A stretch of DNA of 8,670 nt from Micromonosporaceae bacterium (GTDB lineage Bacteria > Actinomycetota > Actinomycetes > Mycobacteriales > Micromonosporaceae): contig JAFMQQ010000096.1 of assembly GCA_017354595.1 (NCBI GenBank), positions 1-8,670 of the forward strand. Direction: 5' to 3'. Positions 1 through 7,041 of this stretch are shown piece after piece. The position numbers were made by a program, and so were the translations under genes. Positions within the stretch are counted from its first letter, which is position 1. The number at the start of each line of letters is the position of its first letter. The notes below the pieces were generated by a model. The model worked only from the letters and a program-made list of their open reading frames with translations. It had not been told where the DNA came from and made no database searches.

Positions 1-374
1 CAGAGACACTCTGAAGCCAGTAATGAACAACCGGAACGCAAGGGTACCTGCGATGATTTCCCGGGTCGACTCCATAGGACCAAGTGTTGCAGCTTTACGC
101 GGCACTCGATGGCCCGACGAGCCCGAGGCTCAGATCGCCTATGGCTGGGCGATTGCCGGCGATGTCCTCGACGGTTCTGCGTCGACGACGACAACCCCTT
201 CGTACGCAGGGCGGCCCGACGAGTCGAGCTGGTGAACGGACCTACCCAGCCCTCACAACCGCTTGCCGTGGCGCGGTCGCGCCACCTGGAGCCACCGCGA
301 GATGTTGGCCCGATCGTCCCGGGGGACGTAGCCCACCGCGGGCGACCCGACGGCGTTCCACAAGGGATCGTCTC
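1..374. other. Gene-poor left edge, possible decayed coding sequence
   Basis: No convincing intact gene lies downstream of the DUF222/HNH gene. On the plus strand a 70-codon frame (23-235) opens with ATG. It has only a weak GAAG upstream, a low-GC third position in its first half, and no recognisable family. On the minus strand one frame runs from about 374 down to 139 with strongly GC-biased third positions, broken by a TGA at 253-255 and closed by a TAG at 139-141. It has no good start and I recognise no family in it. This could be the tail of a decayed gene, or a chance open frame of the kind common in GC-rich DNA. An 18-bp inverted repeat lies at 268-285. No tRNA or insertion-sequence end was seen. 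Confidence 0.45.
268..285 (-). terminator. Perfect 18-bp inverted repeat, possible stem-loop terminator of the DUF222 gene
   Basis: The arms GTGGCGCG and CGCGCCAC flank a central GT. The transcript could fold into a very stable GC hairpin of six or more pairs. It lies about 90 nt downstream of the stop of the DUF222/HNH gene, the place expected for a terminator. No U-rich tail follows on the minus strand. Actinomycete terminators often lack one, but this also leaves a protein-binding palindrome or plain chance possible. Confidence 0.3.
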
Positions 375-1598
375 TTACGGGTGGCGGCCGTACGGTCTTC
401 GGTTGTTGCGTACCGGGCGCTGGTGCTCGTCTATCCAAGGTGGAGGGATGAATTCTGGGTGTCCGTCGGTGGCGATGTACACCAGCCACTCTCCACTGTG
501 GATGATCGTGTGGTGGTAGGAACACAGCAGGACGCCGTTTGACAGACAGGTCGGGCCGCCGTCCAGCCAGCTCTTGGGGTGATGGGCGTGGCAATACTTG
601 GGCGCGCGATCGCAGCCGGGAAAGGCACATCCGCCATCCCGGATGGCGAGTGCTCGCCGCAGCGGGCCGGTGAACAGTCGCCGTTCCCGGCCGACGTCCA
701 GCACCTGGCCCTGCCCGCCCAGCATCGCCGGGATCAGCTTGGCGTCGCACGCCAGCCGGCGGACCGTTTCGGGGGAGAGTCGCTCACCGGTGTCCAGGGT
801 GCCCGCCGCCACCTGCCCAGCGAGCAGGTCGTAGTTGAGTGTGACGACCACGCCGGGCCGATCGCCGCCGTGTTCGGGCAGGGTCTCGGTGTCCAACGCC
901 AACTGGGCGATGTCGACCAGGGCGTCGGCGCGGCGCTGGCCCGGGGTGCGCTCGTCCAACTGGCCGGCCCGCCGGGACAACGGATCCAACGCAGCGGACA
1001 CGGTCGCCGCGGCCGCCTGATCCAGCAGCCCGTGCAACCGCACCCCACCGGCGCCATCTGGCGACAGCGTGAAGTGGCGCCGCTGACCCGCCCGTTTCTC
1101 GGCCTGCTCCAACTGGCGGCGTTCGTGCTCGTCGGCCAGCTCCGGCGCCACATAGCCGAGGATGTGCGCGCCAGCGATCCGCAAACCGTTCGGGTCCAGG
1201 GCGGCCGCCTGCTCGACCAGCAGCCCCTCGGCCTTCGCCGCCACCTCCGGCCCCGCCCCATCAGGCAGTTCCCGCACCACAGCCGCGATCACGGTTGCCT
1301 GCTCCGAGTTGAGCTGTCCGGCGGCCAGCGCATCCCGGGTCTGCGGAGCGATCCGATCCAGCGCCCTGGCCAACTCCACCATCCGGTGGCAGGTACCCGA
1401 CGAGAGCCGCAGTCGGTCCCGCAACCAGGAGGTGGTCGACGACGCGCCCTGCTGGCGAGCCAGGTTGCGGGCCTCGAACTCGGCGACCGCCGCCAACTTC
1501 TCGGCGGCGGCCTGCTGTTCCCGGGCGTGGCACTGGTCGATGCGGGCGATCAGCTCCACATCGGACAGTCCCCACACCGCCCGGCCCTCCCCGTCCAC
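375..1598 (-). CDS. DUF222 domain / HNH endonuclease signature protein
   Basis: This 407-residue protein belongs to the DUF222 plus HNH family, common and often multicopy in actinobacteria. The HNH fold is a metal-dependent nuclease fold, but the cellular role of the family is not established. The N-terminal region (about 10-290) is the long helical DUF222 part. The C-terminus carries a complete zinc-supported HNH motif: C324 and C329, C336 followed by H339-H340, W344, the GG at 347-348, N354, C359, H362-H363 and H367. It then ends shortly after a PPPWID stretch, as family members usually do. I chose the GTG at 1598 because GGGAG lies 9 nt upstream and the LSDVEL stretch typical of DUF222 N-termini follows at once. 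The frame stays open to 2018, but that extension would overlap the oxidoreductase gene and has no ribosome site at its ATGs (1691, 1667). It is a solo gene, about 245 bp from the gene upstream. Confidence 0.88.
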   Translation of the reverse strand: MDGEGRAVWGLSDVELIARIDQCHAREQQAAAEKLAAVAEFEARNLARQQGASSTTSWLRDRLRLSSGTCHRMVELARALDRIAPQTRDALAAGQLNSEQATVIAAVVRELPDGAGPEVAAKAEGLLVEQAAALDPNGLRIAGAHILGYVAPELADEHERRQLEQAEKRAGQRRHFTLSPDGAGGVRLHGLLDQAAAATVSAALDPLSRRAGQLDERTPGQRRADALVDIAQLALDTETLPEHGGDRPGVVVTLNYDLLAGQVAAGTLDTGERLSPETVRRLACDAKLIPAMLGGQGQVLDVGRERRLFTGPLRRALAIRDGGCAFPGCDRAPKYCHAHHPKSWLDGGPTCLSNGVLLCSYHHTIIHSGEWLVYIATDGHPEFIPPPWIDEHQRPVRNNRRPYGRHP

Positions 1599-1607
1599 AT
1601 AGGAATT

Positions 1608-1612
1608 CTCCC
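1608..1612 (-). promoter_or_regulatory. Ribosome binding site that decides the DUF222 start
   Basis: GGGAG on the minus strand, 9 nt before the GTG at 1598. The upstream in-frame ATGs at 1667 and 1691 have no comparable purine-rich site. This supports the shorter 407-residue product. Confidence 0.6.
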
Positions 1613-1657
1613 ACAGCTGTCCACCACGCCCGGCGTGTCGCGAAGCCGTCGACCAAA

Positions 1658-1686
1658 TTGAGACCATTGATACGTCGCTATATGCT
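1658..1686 (+). promoter_or_regulatory. Sigma70-like promoter pattern facing away from the DUF222 gene
   Basis: In the 244-bp gap between the oxidoreductase stop and the DUF222 start, the plus strand reads TTGAGA (1658-1663), a 17-nt spacer, then TATGCT (1681-1686). The spacing is ideal and the hexamers match the consensus at 5 of 6 and 4 of 6. The stretch is noticeably richer in A and T than its surroundings. An imperfect tandem repeat, GACCAAATTGA then GACCATTGA (1651-1670), covers the -35 element. No plus-strand gene follows, so any transcript would run antisense to the oxidoreductase gene. No equally good minus-strand promoter for the DUF222 gene was found. It may also be chance. Confidence 0.3.
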
Positions 1687-1842
1687 GGCATGGATGGCGA
1701 TCCACGCGGGATCTGATGGTCGGTCTGGCGTTGCCACATGTCGCCGCCTCGCAGCTTGGTGCTGCGCCGGCCGAAGTGTTGACTCACGCCGCAGGCCGCA
1801 CGCCGGCCGACCCGATCGCGGAGGCGGTGAGCCGGGCCCGGG

Positions 1843-3207
1843 TCAGCGCGTGGTACCCGGGCCGGCAAGCGCCGGGCCGACCTCCAGGTCAGCGACGGCG
1901 ACCGCCTGGCCAGTGGAGAGCGATCGGTTGCCGGCCAGGCCGACAACCACGGAGCGGACCCCATCGAGCCACGAGGCGGCCCGGCCGAGCTCGTCCTGTT
2001 CGGTGCCACGGAACACATCCGCGAGTAGTTGCGCGTCGCCGCCGCCGTGCCCGCCGGTACCCCGCGGTATCTCGACCTCGCGCGCCGGCTCGAAGTGCCG
2101 CTGCACCACCAGCCGCTCCGCCACCGGCCGGGCCTGCTCCGTCAGCACCGAGTCCGGTGTGGCCGACGGGTCCAGAACGGTTCGCCCTTCCGCGTCCAGC
2201 AGCACCGCACCACGCTCCACAACAGACAGTTCGGCCCGGCCGGCGGTACCGTTGACGGCGACCGTGTACCCCTCCCACGGGCTGTGCGCGTTCAGCGAGT
2301 ACGCCATGCTGGCGCCGCCCGCGTAGTCGACCACGAGGGACAGGTTGTCCTCGATGGTGATTCCCGGGTCGAAGACATCGCGGTCGCGCCGGTACCCGTC
2401 GTGGTGCTCCTGCTCCAGGTAGAGCCCGCGCAGCGTCGGGTCGGCGCGCAGGTCGAGGCTGAACGCGTCGCGCAGCGGCGAATCCGTGCTGCCGCGGTCC
2501 GGCCGCGGCCCGATTCCCCGGCGCGCGGCGGCCGCCGCGCCGTAGAAGCGCAGCCCGCCGCTGGCGAAGACCCGGGCCGGTGTGTCGGCAAGCCACCAGT
2601 TCACCAGGTCGAAGTGGTGCGAGGACTTGTGAATCAGTAACCCGCCGGAGTGTTGCTTCTCGCGGTGCCACCGGCGGAAGTAGTCGGCCCCGTGTGCGGT
2701 GTCCAGTACCCATTCGAAGTGGACGGAGGTGACCTCGCCGATCTGCCCCGACGCGATGACCCGCTTCAGGGCCGAGTTGCGGGGCGAGTACCGATAGTTG
2801 AAGGTGACCGTCACCGGGCTGCTGGCACCCGTGCGGCCGGTGCGCGCGACCGCTTCGGCGATCTGGCGTACCCCCTCCTCGGTCGTGGTCAGCGGCTTCT
2901 CCACGATGACATCGGCGCCCGCGTCCAGCGCGCTGACGATGTACCCGGCATGGGTGAAGTCGGGTGAGGTCACGATGACCCGGTCGATCCGCTCGGCGCG
3001 CACCACCCGAGCCAGCTCGTCGACTCCGAATGCGCGGGGCACGGCAGCGCCGGCGTCGCTGAAGACGTGCCCGGACCACTCCAGCCGGCCCGGGTTCGGG
3101 TCGGCCCAGGCGACGAGTTCCGCGTCTGTCGCATGTGGACCGACGATCGCGGCGAGGTACATCTGCGCGCGCGAACCGGTGCCGACCAGCGCGTACCGTG
3201 TTGCCAT
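1843..3207 (-). CDS. Gfo/Idh/MocA family NAD(P)-dependent oxidoreductase
   Basis: This 454-residue soluble dehydrogenase belongs to the family that oxidises or reduces sugars, inositols and related polyols with NAD(P). The N-terminal Rossmann fold begins with YALVGTGSRA (residues 5-14). The family EKP motif is at 103-105, where the lysine is catalytic in characterised members. The C-terminal catalytic and substrate domain contains IHKSSHHFD at 192-200. The protein is longer than typical members (330-390 residues), with extra sequence around 220-280 and 330-390. I start at the ATG at 3207, which has GGGGA 7 nt upstream; a GTG one codon earlier (3210) would be too close to that site. The gene follows the GH5-type hydrolase on the same strand. 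Its ATG overlaps the stop of a candidate small ORF in a TGATG arrangement, which suggests translational coupling. The exact substrate cannot be read from sequence; a sugar released or modified along with the hydrolase is an inference. Confidence 0.92.
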   Translation of the reverse strand: MATRYALVGTGSRAQMYLAAIVGPHATDAELVAWADPNPGRLEWSGHVFSDAGAAVPRAFGVDELARVVRAERIDRVIVTSPDFTHAGYIVSALDAGADVIVEKPLTTTEEGVRQIAEAVARTGRTGASSPVTVTFNYRYSPRNSALKRVIASGQIGEVTSVHFEWVLDTAHGADYFRRWHREKQHSGGLLIHKSSHHFDLVNWWLADTPARVFASGGLRFYGAAAAARRGIGPRPDRGSTDSPLRDAFSLDLRADPTLRGLYLEQEHHDGYRRDRDVFDPGITIEDNLSLVVDYAGGASMAYSLNAHSPWEGYTVAVNGTAGRAELSVVERGAVLLDAEGRTVLDPSATPDSVLTEQARPVAERLVVQRHFEPAREVEIPRGTGGHGGGDAQLLADVFRGTEQDELGRAASWLDGVRSVVVGLAGNRSLSTGQAVAVADLEVGPALAGPGTTR

Positions 3208-3350
3208 CACTTGATCCCCGTGGTGGCGGTACCCGGGACCAGGTAGCGCTGACCGATGCCACCTGTGGCCACCATCCGTACCCCCAGCACCGGGGTGGTG
3301 CTGCGCGGACTCTCCAGAGTGGACCCGGGGCGCACTGCCGGCCAGCTCAC
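3207..3350 (-). CDS. Candidate small ORF bridging the GH5 and oxidoreductase genes
   Basis: A 47-codon frame fills the apparent gap between its two neighbours exactly. A GTG at 3350 overlaps the hydrolase stop (GTGA), and its TGA overlaps the oxidoreductase start (TGATG). Third positions are strongly G or C throughout, as in real genes here. An internal ATG at 3275 would give a 22-residue peptide, and is preceded by GGGGG with a 5-nt gap, a better ribosome site than the GTG has. The product is basic, Gly/Thr/Val-rich toward its end (MVATGGIGQRYLVPG from the internal ATG), with no membrane segment and no family I recognise. It may be a real small protein, a coupling leader peptide for the oxidoreductase, the tail of a lost gene, or chance. 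Confidence 0.3.
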   Translation of the reverse strand: MSWPAVRPGSTLESPRSTTPVLGVRMVATGGIGQRYLVPGTATTGIK

Positions 3351-4744
3351 TGCTGGGCCAGGTGCGTGCGGAGCAGCTGCAGCAGGCCGTCCCGCTGCTG
3401 GCACTCGGCGAGCTGGAACGAGCCGCCCAGCTGGCGGGCCCGCTCCGGTGTCACGCCCCGGAACAGCGCCGCGTACCGCTGCGCGAGCGGCTCGGCGAGC
3501 AGGATGTGCCGTACCAGCAAGGCGATGTGCTGCTGCCGGCCCCACGGCCACGGCTCGTACTCGGGGAACTCCCGGTCGAACAGCGCCTCGATCGGGCCGA
3601 TCACATCCCGGATGGCCGCGTCGGTACCGGCCCACGCGTCGACTCCGAGCCGCTGTTTGGCCGCCAGCACCGGCCGGATCAGCGCCAGGTAGGGGCTGTC
3701 GGCCCGCGGGTACGCCAAGCCCTGCAGGCCGATGTCCTTGTATGTCCACAGTGACCATCCGGCGCCGTACTCGCGGTAGATCTCCAGCTGGTCCAGCAGC
3801 AGCCGGTACCGCCACTCGTCCTGCGCCGGGTCGGGGTACACCGGACCGAACTCCCCCACCCACAGCGGGGTACCGGTCCGGCGCATGAACTCGGTGCGGT
3901 GCCGGAAGGTCTGCTCCAGCATGCCCCGGTCGAAGTACTCGCCGCGGGTGGTACCCGGGTAGCTGGTGTCCTGCACGATGCCGGGAAGCGCGTAGTCGTG
4001 CACGGTGAAGACGGTGTCGGGCAACGGTTCCCAGCCGGTCTCGAAGGCGGAGAAGTCGGTCGAGTACCGGTTGCCGTCCAGGAACAGGATGTGCCGCGGG
4101 TCTATCGCGCGTACCGCGCCGGCCAGGCGCCGGTAGAAGGCCGGCAGCACCACCCCGGTCGCGTCGGACGGCTCGTTGATCGGGTTGTACCCGGCCACCT
4201 CGGGCCGGTCCCGGTACCGGTCGGCGAACGCCTCCCACAGGTGCACGACCCGGTCCTGGAAGTGCGGGTGCTGCCAGAACTCCGCCCGGTGGGTCGGGTT
4301 GTCGCTGTGCCAGTGCTCGTTCTGCCGGCCGGGCAGGGCGTGCAGGTCGATCACCGAGTAGATGCCGTGCCGGGCAAGGATCTGCACCACCCGGTCCAGC
4401 CGGGCGAAGCCCTCCTCCTTCAGCTTGAACGGGTTCGCGTCATCCTCGAAGTGCCGGTAGTTCACCGCGATGCGTACGCAGTTCAGCCCGACCGAGGCGA
4501 GCAGCGCGGCGTCCGGGTCGGCGAAGAAGCCGTCGGTGAACGCGTCGAAGAAGGCGTCGTACGCCGCCTGCCCCATCGCCTCGCGCATCGCGCGCCGGAT
4601 GTCCTGCTCGTTGCCCGGGTACCCGGTGATGAAGTTCTCCAGGTTCATCCAGCCGCCGAGGCCCACACCGACCAGCCGTACCGTCCGCCCGCTGTCGTCG
4701 GCGAGCCGGTCACCGTCCACATGCAACCATGGCAGCGCGGACAC
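3347..4744 (-). CDS. Glycoside hydrolase family 5-like (cellulase-type) protein, cytoplasmic
   Basis: This 465-residue (beta/alpha)8-barrel retaining glycosidase is of clan GH-A, GH5-like. Visible hallmarks are GVGLGGWMNLEN near the N-terminus (26-37), the conserved strand arginine at R91, IDLHALPG at 133-140, the acid/base in NPINEP (N190-E191), HDY at 249-251, and the nucleophile in WVGEFGP (E298). The strand-8 tryptophan area is WSLWTYKD at 330-337. There is no signal peptide, so it should act inside the cell on imported oligosaccharides or glycosides. Beyond the barrel a helical extension of about 95 residues (370-465) is not part of the standard fold. The GTG start has GGGGG 4 nt upstream, rather close but the best available. 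It is the first gene of a likely operon with the oxidoreductase, about 120 bp after the helD-like gene. The substrate (beta-glucoside, mannoside or other) cannot be assigned. Confidence 0.9.
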   Translation of the reverse strand: MSALPWLHVDGDRLADDSGRTVRLVGVGLGGWMNLENFITGYPGNEQDIRRAMREAMGQAAYDAFFDAFTDGFFADPDAALLASVGLNCVRIAVNYRHFEDDANPFKLKEEGFARLDRVVQILARHGIYSVIDLHALPGRQNEHWHSDNPTHRAEFWQHPHFQDRVVHLWEAFADRYRDRPEVAGYNPINEPSDATGVVLPAFYRRLAGAVRAIDPRHILFLDGNRYSTDFSAFETGWEPLPDTVFTVHDYALPGIVQDTSYPGTTRGEYFDRGMLEQTFRHRTEFMRRTGTPLWVGEFGPVYPDPAQDEWRYRLLLDQLEIYREYGAGWSLWTYKDIGLQGLAYPRADSPYLALIRPVLAAKQRLGVDAWAGTDAAIRDVIGPIEALFDREFPEYEPWPWGRQQHIALLVRHILLAEPLAQRYAALFRGVTPERARQLGGSFQLAECQQRDGLLQLLRTHLAQQ

Positions 4745-4863
4745 CGTACCCCCAAAGCCTTGCCTACCAGGCCCGACCGCTCCGGCGAGCCGATCATGGT
4801 AAGCATAGCCGGCCGCAGGCCCGGTTCAGAAGCCGTGGCCCGGCTGCCCGTGGCCGCCGGCGC

Positions 4864-6933
4864 TCATACCGCGAGGTTGGCCGGCAGCGGCTTCGTGTGC
4901 AGGATCACCAGCTCCGCGACGGCCCGGGTCAGGGCGACGTAGAGCCGGTTCATGCCGCGAGGCTCGGCGGCCACGATCTCGGCCGGCTCGACCAGCACCA
5001 CCCGGTCGTACTCCAGGCCCTTGATCTGGCTGACCGGGATCGCGTTCAACGACGCCGCGCGGTGGTCGGCGGCGATGACCGCGCCGCTCTCCCGAGCGAC
5101 CGCCGCGGCCAGGTCGTCCACCCGCCGGACTTCCAGGGTGCCGCCGGGCCGGAACGAGCGGGTGGGCTCGATCCCCGGCGCCAGCGCCCGGGCGGCGAAG
5201 TCGGCGATGACCTGGGGTACCCGGTACCCGGTCGGCAGGTCGAGCGTCGTGACGTCCCGCTTGCCCAGTCGCCGTAACAGCTCCGGCCAGGACTCGACGG
5301 CCAGCGGATGGGTGGCCTGACCGAGATCGCCGACGATGGTCATCGAGGCGTGGGCCGCCCGGCGGGCGATCATCCGGCACTCCATCGGCGACAGATCCTG
5401 CGCCTCGTCGAGGATGACGTGCAGGTACACATCCTCCTCCGGCTCCTCGGCCTCGGCGACCGGCAGCGGCTCGGCCAGCACCGGCACGTACCCCTCCTCG
5501 CCGTACGGGTCGAAGCCGTCGATCCAGCCGGTCACCTTGTGGCCCTCGCGCAGGATGACCGCCGCCGCCCAGCGCTGCGCCGCCCAGTAGCCGTTGTTGT
5601 CGATTGCCTGCCCGGAGACGGCGATCGGGGTGGCCAGGCCGGGTGCGAACAGCTGCCAACCGTCAGCCAAGCTCCAGCTCAGTACGAAGGTCTCGGCCAC
5701 GCGGAGTCCACTGTGGAGCTCGGGCGGCTGCCACTGCGGCGCGGCCGCCTCCGGCAACTCCTGCTCGCCGAGGATCTCGGCCAGCTCGTCGAGCAGCGGT
5801 ACGTCGTCCACCGTCCACTCGCCGTTCTGCGCCGGCAGGACGCCCTGCGGGGTCAGCGGCGGCCACCACGCATTGAGGAAGGCGTCCGGTACCTGCCTGC
5901 CGTCCAGCATCTCGGCGAGTACCTGGGCCGCGATGGTACGGCCGCCGTTGGGCTTGACCCCGCTCGCCTCGCAGCGCTTCCTGATTTCGAGCCGGGCCCT
6001 GGCCAGGTCGTCGGCCGTGAGCGAGCGCAGCTGATCCGGCGCGTTGGGTGGGGTGTCCCAGGCCAGGTCGGTGAGCACCGGAACCATCCGCAGGTCGCCC
6101 TTGGTACGGGCCACACCCGCCGGGTCGCGCCGGGTCGCCGTGACACCCGGGAACAGCTCGCCGATCGCTCGCAAGTGGACACTCTGTTCGCCGAGGCCGG
6201 GCAGCACCCGGCCGATGTATTCGGTGAAGACCGTGGACGGCCCGACCACCAGCACCCGGCCGTCGGCGAACCTGCCCCGGTCGGTGTAGAGCAGGTACGC
6301 CGCCCGGTGCAGCGCCACCTGCGTCTTGCCGGTACCGGGGCCGCCGGTGATCAGGGTGACTCCGCGGGCGGGCGCCCGGATCGCCTCGTCCTGCTCGCGC
6401 TGGATCGTCGCGACGATGTCGCGCATGTGTTCGTCGCGCTTGCGGGTCAACGACCTGAGCAGGGCACCCTCGCCGACCACGCCTTCGATATCCTTTGTGG
6501 ACAGAACATCGTCATCGAGCTCGATCACCTTGGGGCCGCGACAGGTGATGACCCGTCGACGATCCACCCCGAGCGGTTCACCCGGGGTGGCCCGGTAGAA
6601 CGGCGCGGCGGCGGGCGCGCGCCAGTCCACCACCAGCGGCCGCCGGTCCTCGTCGCGAACACCCAGACGGCCGATCCGGTAGGTGTCGCCGTCGTCGAAG
6701 TCCAGCCTGCCGAAGACGATCCCCTCCTCCTGACTGTCCAGATCGGACAGCCGGGCGGCCGCGGAGAGGACCATCGCGTCGCGCTCGACCAGGCCGGTAC
6801 GCGGGCCGGTGGCGGCCCGGCTGTGCCCCTCGTCCTTCAACTGCCTGGCTTGCCCGCGCATGACCTCCAGGCGTTGGTAGACCTCGTCGACGACCCGCTG
6901 CTCGATGGCGATCTGCCGTTCTTCCTCGGTCAC
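4864..6933 (-). CDS. helD: HelD-type SF1 ATPase, RNA polymerase recycling factor, with atypical insert
   Basis: This 689-residue UvrD-like ATPase has HelD architecture. HelD binds core RNA polymerase and uses ATP to free stalled or post-termination enzyme; actinobacterial relatives such as HelR also protect against rifamycins. An N-terminal helical arm (1-70) is followed by the HelD hallmark VDWRAPAAAPFY (102-113). The helicase motifs are Walker A GGPGTGKT (197-204), motif II DEAQD (509-513), GDLGQ (535-539), GYR (569-571), KGLEYD (638-643) and VALTRA (666-671). Between about 408 and 493, just before motif II, lies a Trp-rich, apparently globular segment followed by an acidic run. This is where known HelDs place elements that enter the polymerase main channel, but the sequence does not look like those I know. 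I prefer the GTG at 6933, which has AAAGGGAG 4 nt upstream. The GTG at 6954 (696 residues) has GGGAG only 2 nt away. A DNA-repair helicase is less likely because of the N-terminal arm. Confidence 0.87.
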   Translation of the reverse strand: MTEEERQIAIEQRVVDEVYQRLEVMRGQARQLKDEGHSRAATGPRTGLVERDAMVLSAAARLSDLDSQEEGIVFGRLDFDDGDTYRIGRLGVRDEDRRPLVVDWRAPAAAPFYRATPGEPLGVDRRRVITCRGPKVIELDDDVLSTKDIEGVVGEGALLRSLTRKRDEHMRDIVATIQREQDEAIRAPARGVTLITGGPGTGKTQVALHRAAYLLYTDRGRFADGRVLVVGPSTVFTEYIGRVLPGLGEQSVHLRAIGELFPGVTATRRDPAGVARTKGDLRMVPVLTDLAWDTPPNAPDQLRSLTADDLARARLEIRKRCEASGVKPNGGRTIAAQVLAEMLDGRQVPDAFLNAWWPPLTPQGVLPAQNGEWTVDDVPLLDELAEILGEQELPEAAAPQWQPPELHSGLRVAETFVLSWSLADGWQLFAPGLATPIAVSGQAIDNNGYWAAQRWAAAVILREGHKVTGWIDGFDPYGEEGYVPVLAEPLPVAEAEEPEEDVYLHVILDEAQDLSPMECRMIARRAAHASMTIVGDLGQATHPLAVESWPELLRRLGKRDVTTLDLPTGYRVPQVIADFAARALAPGIEPTRSFRPGGTLEVRRVDDLAAAVARESGAVIAADHRAASLNAIPVSQIKGLEYDRVVLVEPAEIVAAEPRGMNRLYVALTRAVAELVILHTKPLPANLAV

Positions 6934-6937
6934 GGGG

Positions 6938-6945
6938 CTCCCTTT
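6938..6945 (-). promoter_or_regulatory. Ribosome binding site of the helD-like gene
   Basis: AAAGGGAG on the minus strand, 4 nt before the GTG at 6933. It is identical to the octamer before the SRPBCC gene. If translation began at the upstream GTG (6954), this site would lie inside the coding sequence. Confidence 0.5.
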
Positions 6946-6987
6946 GTCGGCCACAACTCCCGGCGGGCTTCCCGAGAAGCTTCACCG

Positions 6988-7041
6988 AGAATATGCGCCA
7001 GTTCGGAGCCCAAAATCGTTTTCCAGAACGATTCGGAACGA
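6988..7041 (-). promoter_or_regulatory. Promoter and operator-like region of the helD-like gene
   Basis: The 170-bp leader between the SRPBCC stop and the helD start is locally rich in A and T. A perfect inverted repeat, AATCGTT, 6 nt, AACGATT, spans 7014-7033. A third half-site continues the pattern: GAACGA occurs at 7026-7031 and again at 7036-7041, exactly one helical turn apart. Downstream on the minus strand, TATTCT (6988-6993) could be a -10 element; the -35 would fall at the edge of the inverted repeat and has no good consensus. A regulator bound here would touch the -35 region. The predicted 5' leader of about 45 nt contains a small GCTTC/GAAGC hairpin (6967-6980). Confidence 0.45.

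Noticed and set aside
23..235. 70-codon plus-strand ORF at the left edge
   Set aside because: Weak ribosome site, low GC bias in its first half and no family resemblance. Its better second half may only reflect the competing minus-strand frame. Not called as a gene.
579..1661. Plus-strand open frame of 360 codons opposite the DUF222/HNH gene
   Set aside because: It is antisense to a gene with a complete HNH motif. The translation is Gln/Arg/Gly-rich with no family features.
3276..3286. The 11-mer TGGGGGTACGG (minus strand) occurs both before the internal ATG at 3275 and at the GH5 start (4744-4754)
   Set aside because: Suggestive by position, but chance 11-base matches are expected in several kb of GC-rich DNA. 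It is best explained as two similar ribosome sites.
4745..4863. Terminator or promoter in the gap between helD and GH5
   Set aside because: There are short direct repeats (CCGTGGCC, GGCCCGG) and a TATGCT on the minus strand, but no convincing hairpin and no -35 at proper spacing.
3899..4942. Plus-strand open frame of 347 codons opposite the GH5 gene
   Set aside because: It is a Val/Arg-rich mirror of the hydrolase, which has all catalytic motifs on the other strand.
6961..6985. GGGCTTCCCGAGAAGC as a rifamycin-associated element upstream of helD
   Set aside because: It shares only a loose GCTT...AAG pattern with the element as I remember it, and lies downstream of the predicted -10 rather than upstream of the promoter. 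It is better read as a small leader hairpin.
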